Assembly: GCA_016215605.1 (NCBI GenBank)
Contig: JACRJB010000031.1
Location: forward strand, 1-64,000
Origin: Rhodopseudomonas palustris
Lineage (GTDB): Bacteria; Pseudomonadota; Alphaproteobacteria; Rhizobiales; Xanthobacteraceae
Direction: 5' to 3'
Length of the DNA stretch: 64,000 bases
Part shown: in pieces, positions 63,788 through 64,000 of the stretch
Position numbering within the stretch: position 1 is the first letter of the stretch
Layout of the letters: each line of letters begins with the position of its first letter
Notes under the pieces: generated by a model
What the model was told of the DNA's origin: nothing
The model's database searches: none
The model's input: only the letters and a program-made list of their open reading frames with translations
Translations under genes and position numbers: made by a program

Positions 63788-64000
63788 TTACTTGGCCGCG
63801 CCCGACGTCTTCGCCGCCTGCTCGACGAAAGCGTTGGTGTAGGTCTTGGTGACGTCGATATTGGCTTTCGCCACGTCCGGCGAGCTGGTGCTGAACACCG
63901 CGAGCACGGCGTCCGCGCCCTTCGGGTCCATCAGCCCGGTGGTCGAATACATCGGGATGGTGTTCTTCAGTGCCGCGATGTACTGCGCCTTGTCCTTGCC
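63788..64000 (-). CDS. ABC transporter substrate-binding protein, C-terminal part (cut by window edge)
   Basis: The final 70 codons of a minus-strand gene enter the window from the right. The text TIPMYSTTGLMDPKGADAVL, followed by DVTKTYTNAFVEQAAK, fits the C-terminal end of NMT1/SsuA-like periplasmic binding proteins (sulfonate, nitrate or pyrimidine-precursor transporters). Only the end is present, so the family is moderately sure and the ligand unknown. The Nudix-like gene starts 11 bases after its stop. Confidence 0.7.
   Translation of the reverse strand, partial: GKDKAQYIAALKNTIPMYSTTGLMDPKGADAVLAVFSTSSPDVAKANIDVTKTYTNAFVEQAAKTSGAAK

Overview
The window is a GC-rich chromosomal stretch from an alphaproteobacterium, most likely a Rhodopseudomonas palustris-type member of the Bradyrhizobiaceae. 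The reasons are codon bias, a cowN gene behind a sigma-54 promoter (diazotroph), abundant branched acyl-CoA catabolism, and dispersed palindromic repeats of the kind common in this family. This assignment is inference: there is no rRNA in the window.

Layout. 0-3.4 kb: the 3' end of an IS30-type transposase, two small secreted proteins, a DUF2778/L,D-transpeptidase-like envelope protein, and cowN. 3.4-20.3 kb: housekeeping and metabolic genes (IlvD/Edd dehydratase, two c-di-GMP proteins, aldehyde dehydrogenase, a pyruvate-dehydrogenase-E1-like enzyme divergent from an Lrp-type regulator, DinB-like protein, DMT exporter, aldo/keto reductase, intradiol dioxygenase, class-C beta-lactamase-like esterase, polytopic membrane protein). 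20.3-35.4 kb: a catabolic block entirely on the minus strand, with two acyl-CoA ligases, a LiuC/AtuE-like hydratase, both subunits of a biotin-dependent acyl-CoA carboxylase, a beta-keto-acid cleavage enzyme, an AraC regulator, a GST, an orphan ABC binding protein and two acyl-CoA dehydrogenases. Its gaps carry five clusters of palindromic repeats. 35.4-46.7 kb: cytochrome c, hybrid histidine kinase, Gly/Tyr-rich secreted protein, a ClpP-like/membrane coiled-coil gene pair, an outer-membrane-barrel candidate behind an iron-box-like palindrome, Tex, and an alpha/beta hydrolase. 46.4-51.7 kb: a cobalamin locus with two divergent, inverted-duplicate cobalamin riboswitches. One reads toward a cysteine-rich PF04071-like gene and the other toward cobT-cobS; cobQ follows. 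52.3-57.8 kb: tRNA-Lys(CTT), an LTXXQ periplasmic protein, a complete TRAP transporter (dctP-Q-M) and an MFS permease. 57.9-61.1 kb: leuA with a leucine-rich leader peptide and attenuator-like hairpin, then bioB. 61.2-64 kb: a VapBC-type toxin-antitoxin pair overlapping a GT87-like gene, a Nudix-like gene, and the C-terminus of an ABC binding protein.

The genes connect at several points. The carboxylase block resembles leucine/isoprenoid (Liu/Atu) acyl-CoA catabolism and needs biotin, whose last synthetic step (bioB) is in the window. The B12 genes are feedback-controlled by their riboswitches. leuA appears to be controlled by leucyl-tRNA supply. cowN would be induced with nitrogenase. The most notable signals are regulatory rather than a new defence or mobile system: the twin inverted riboswitches, the leuA leader, the sigma-54 promoter of cowN, and the repeats that abut ribosome-binding sites in the acyl-CoA block.
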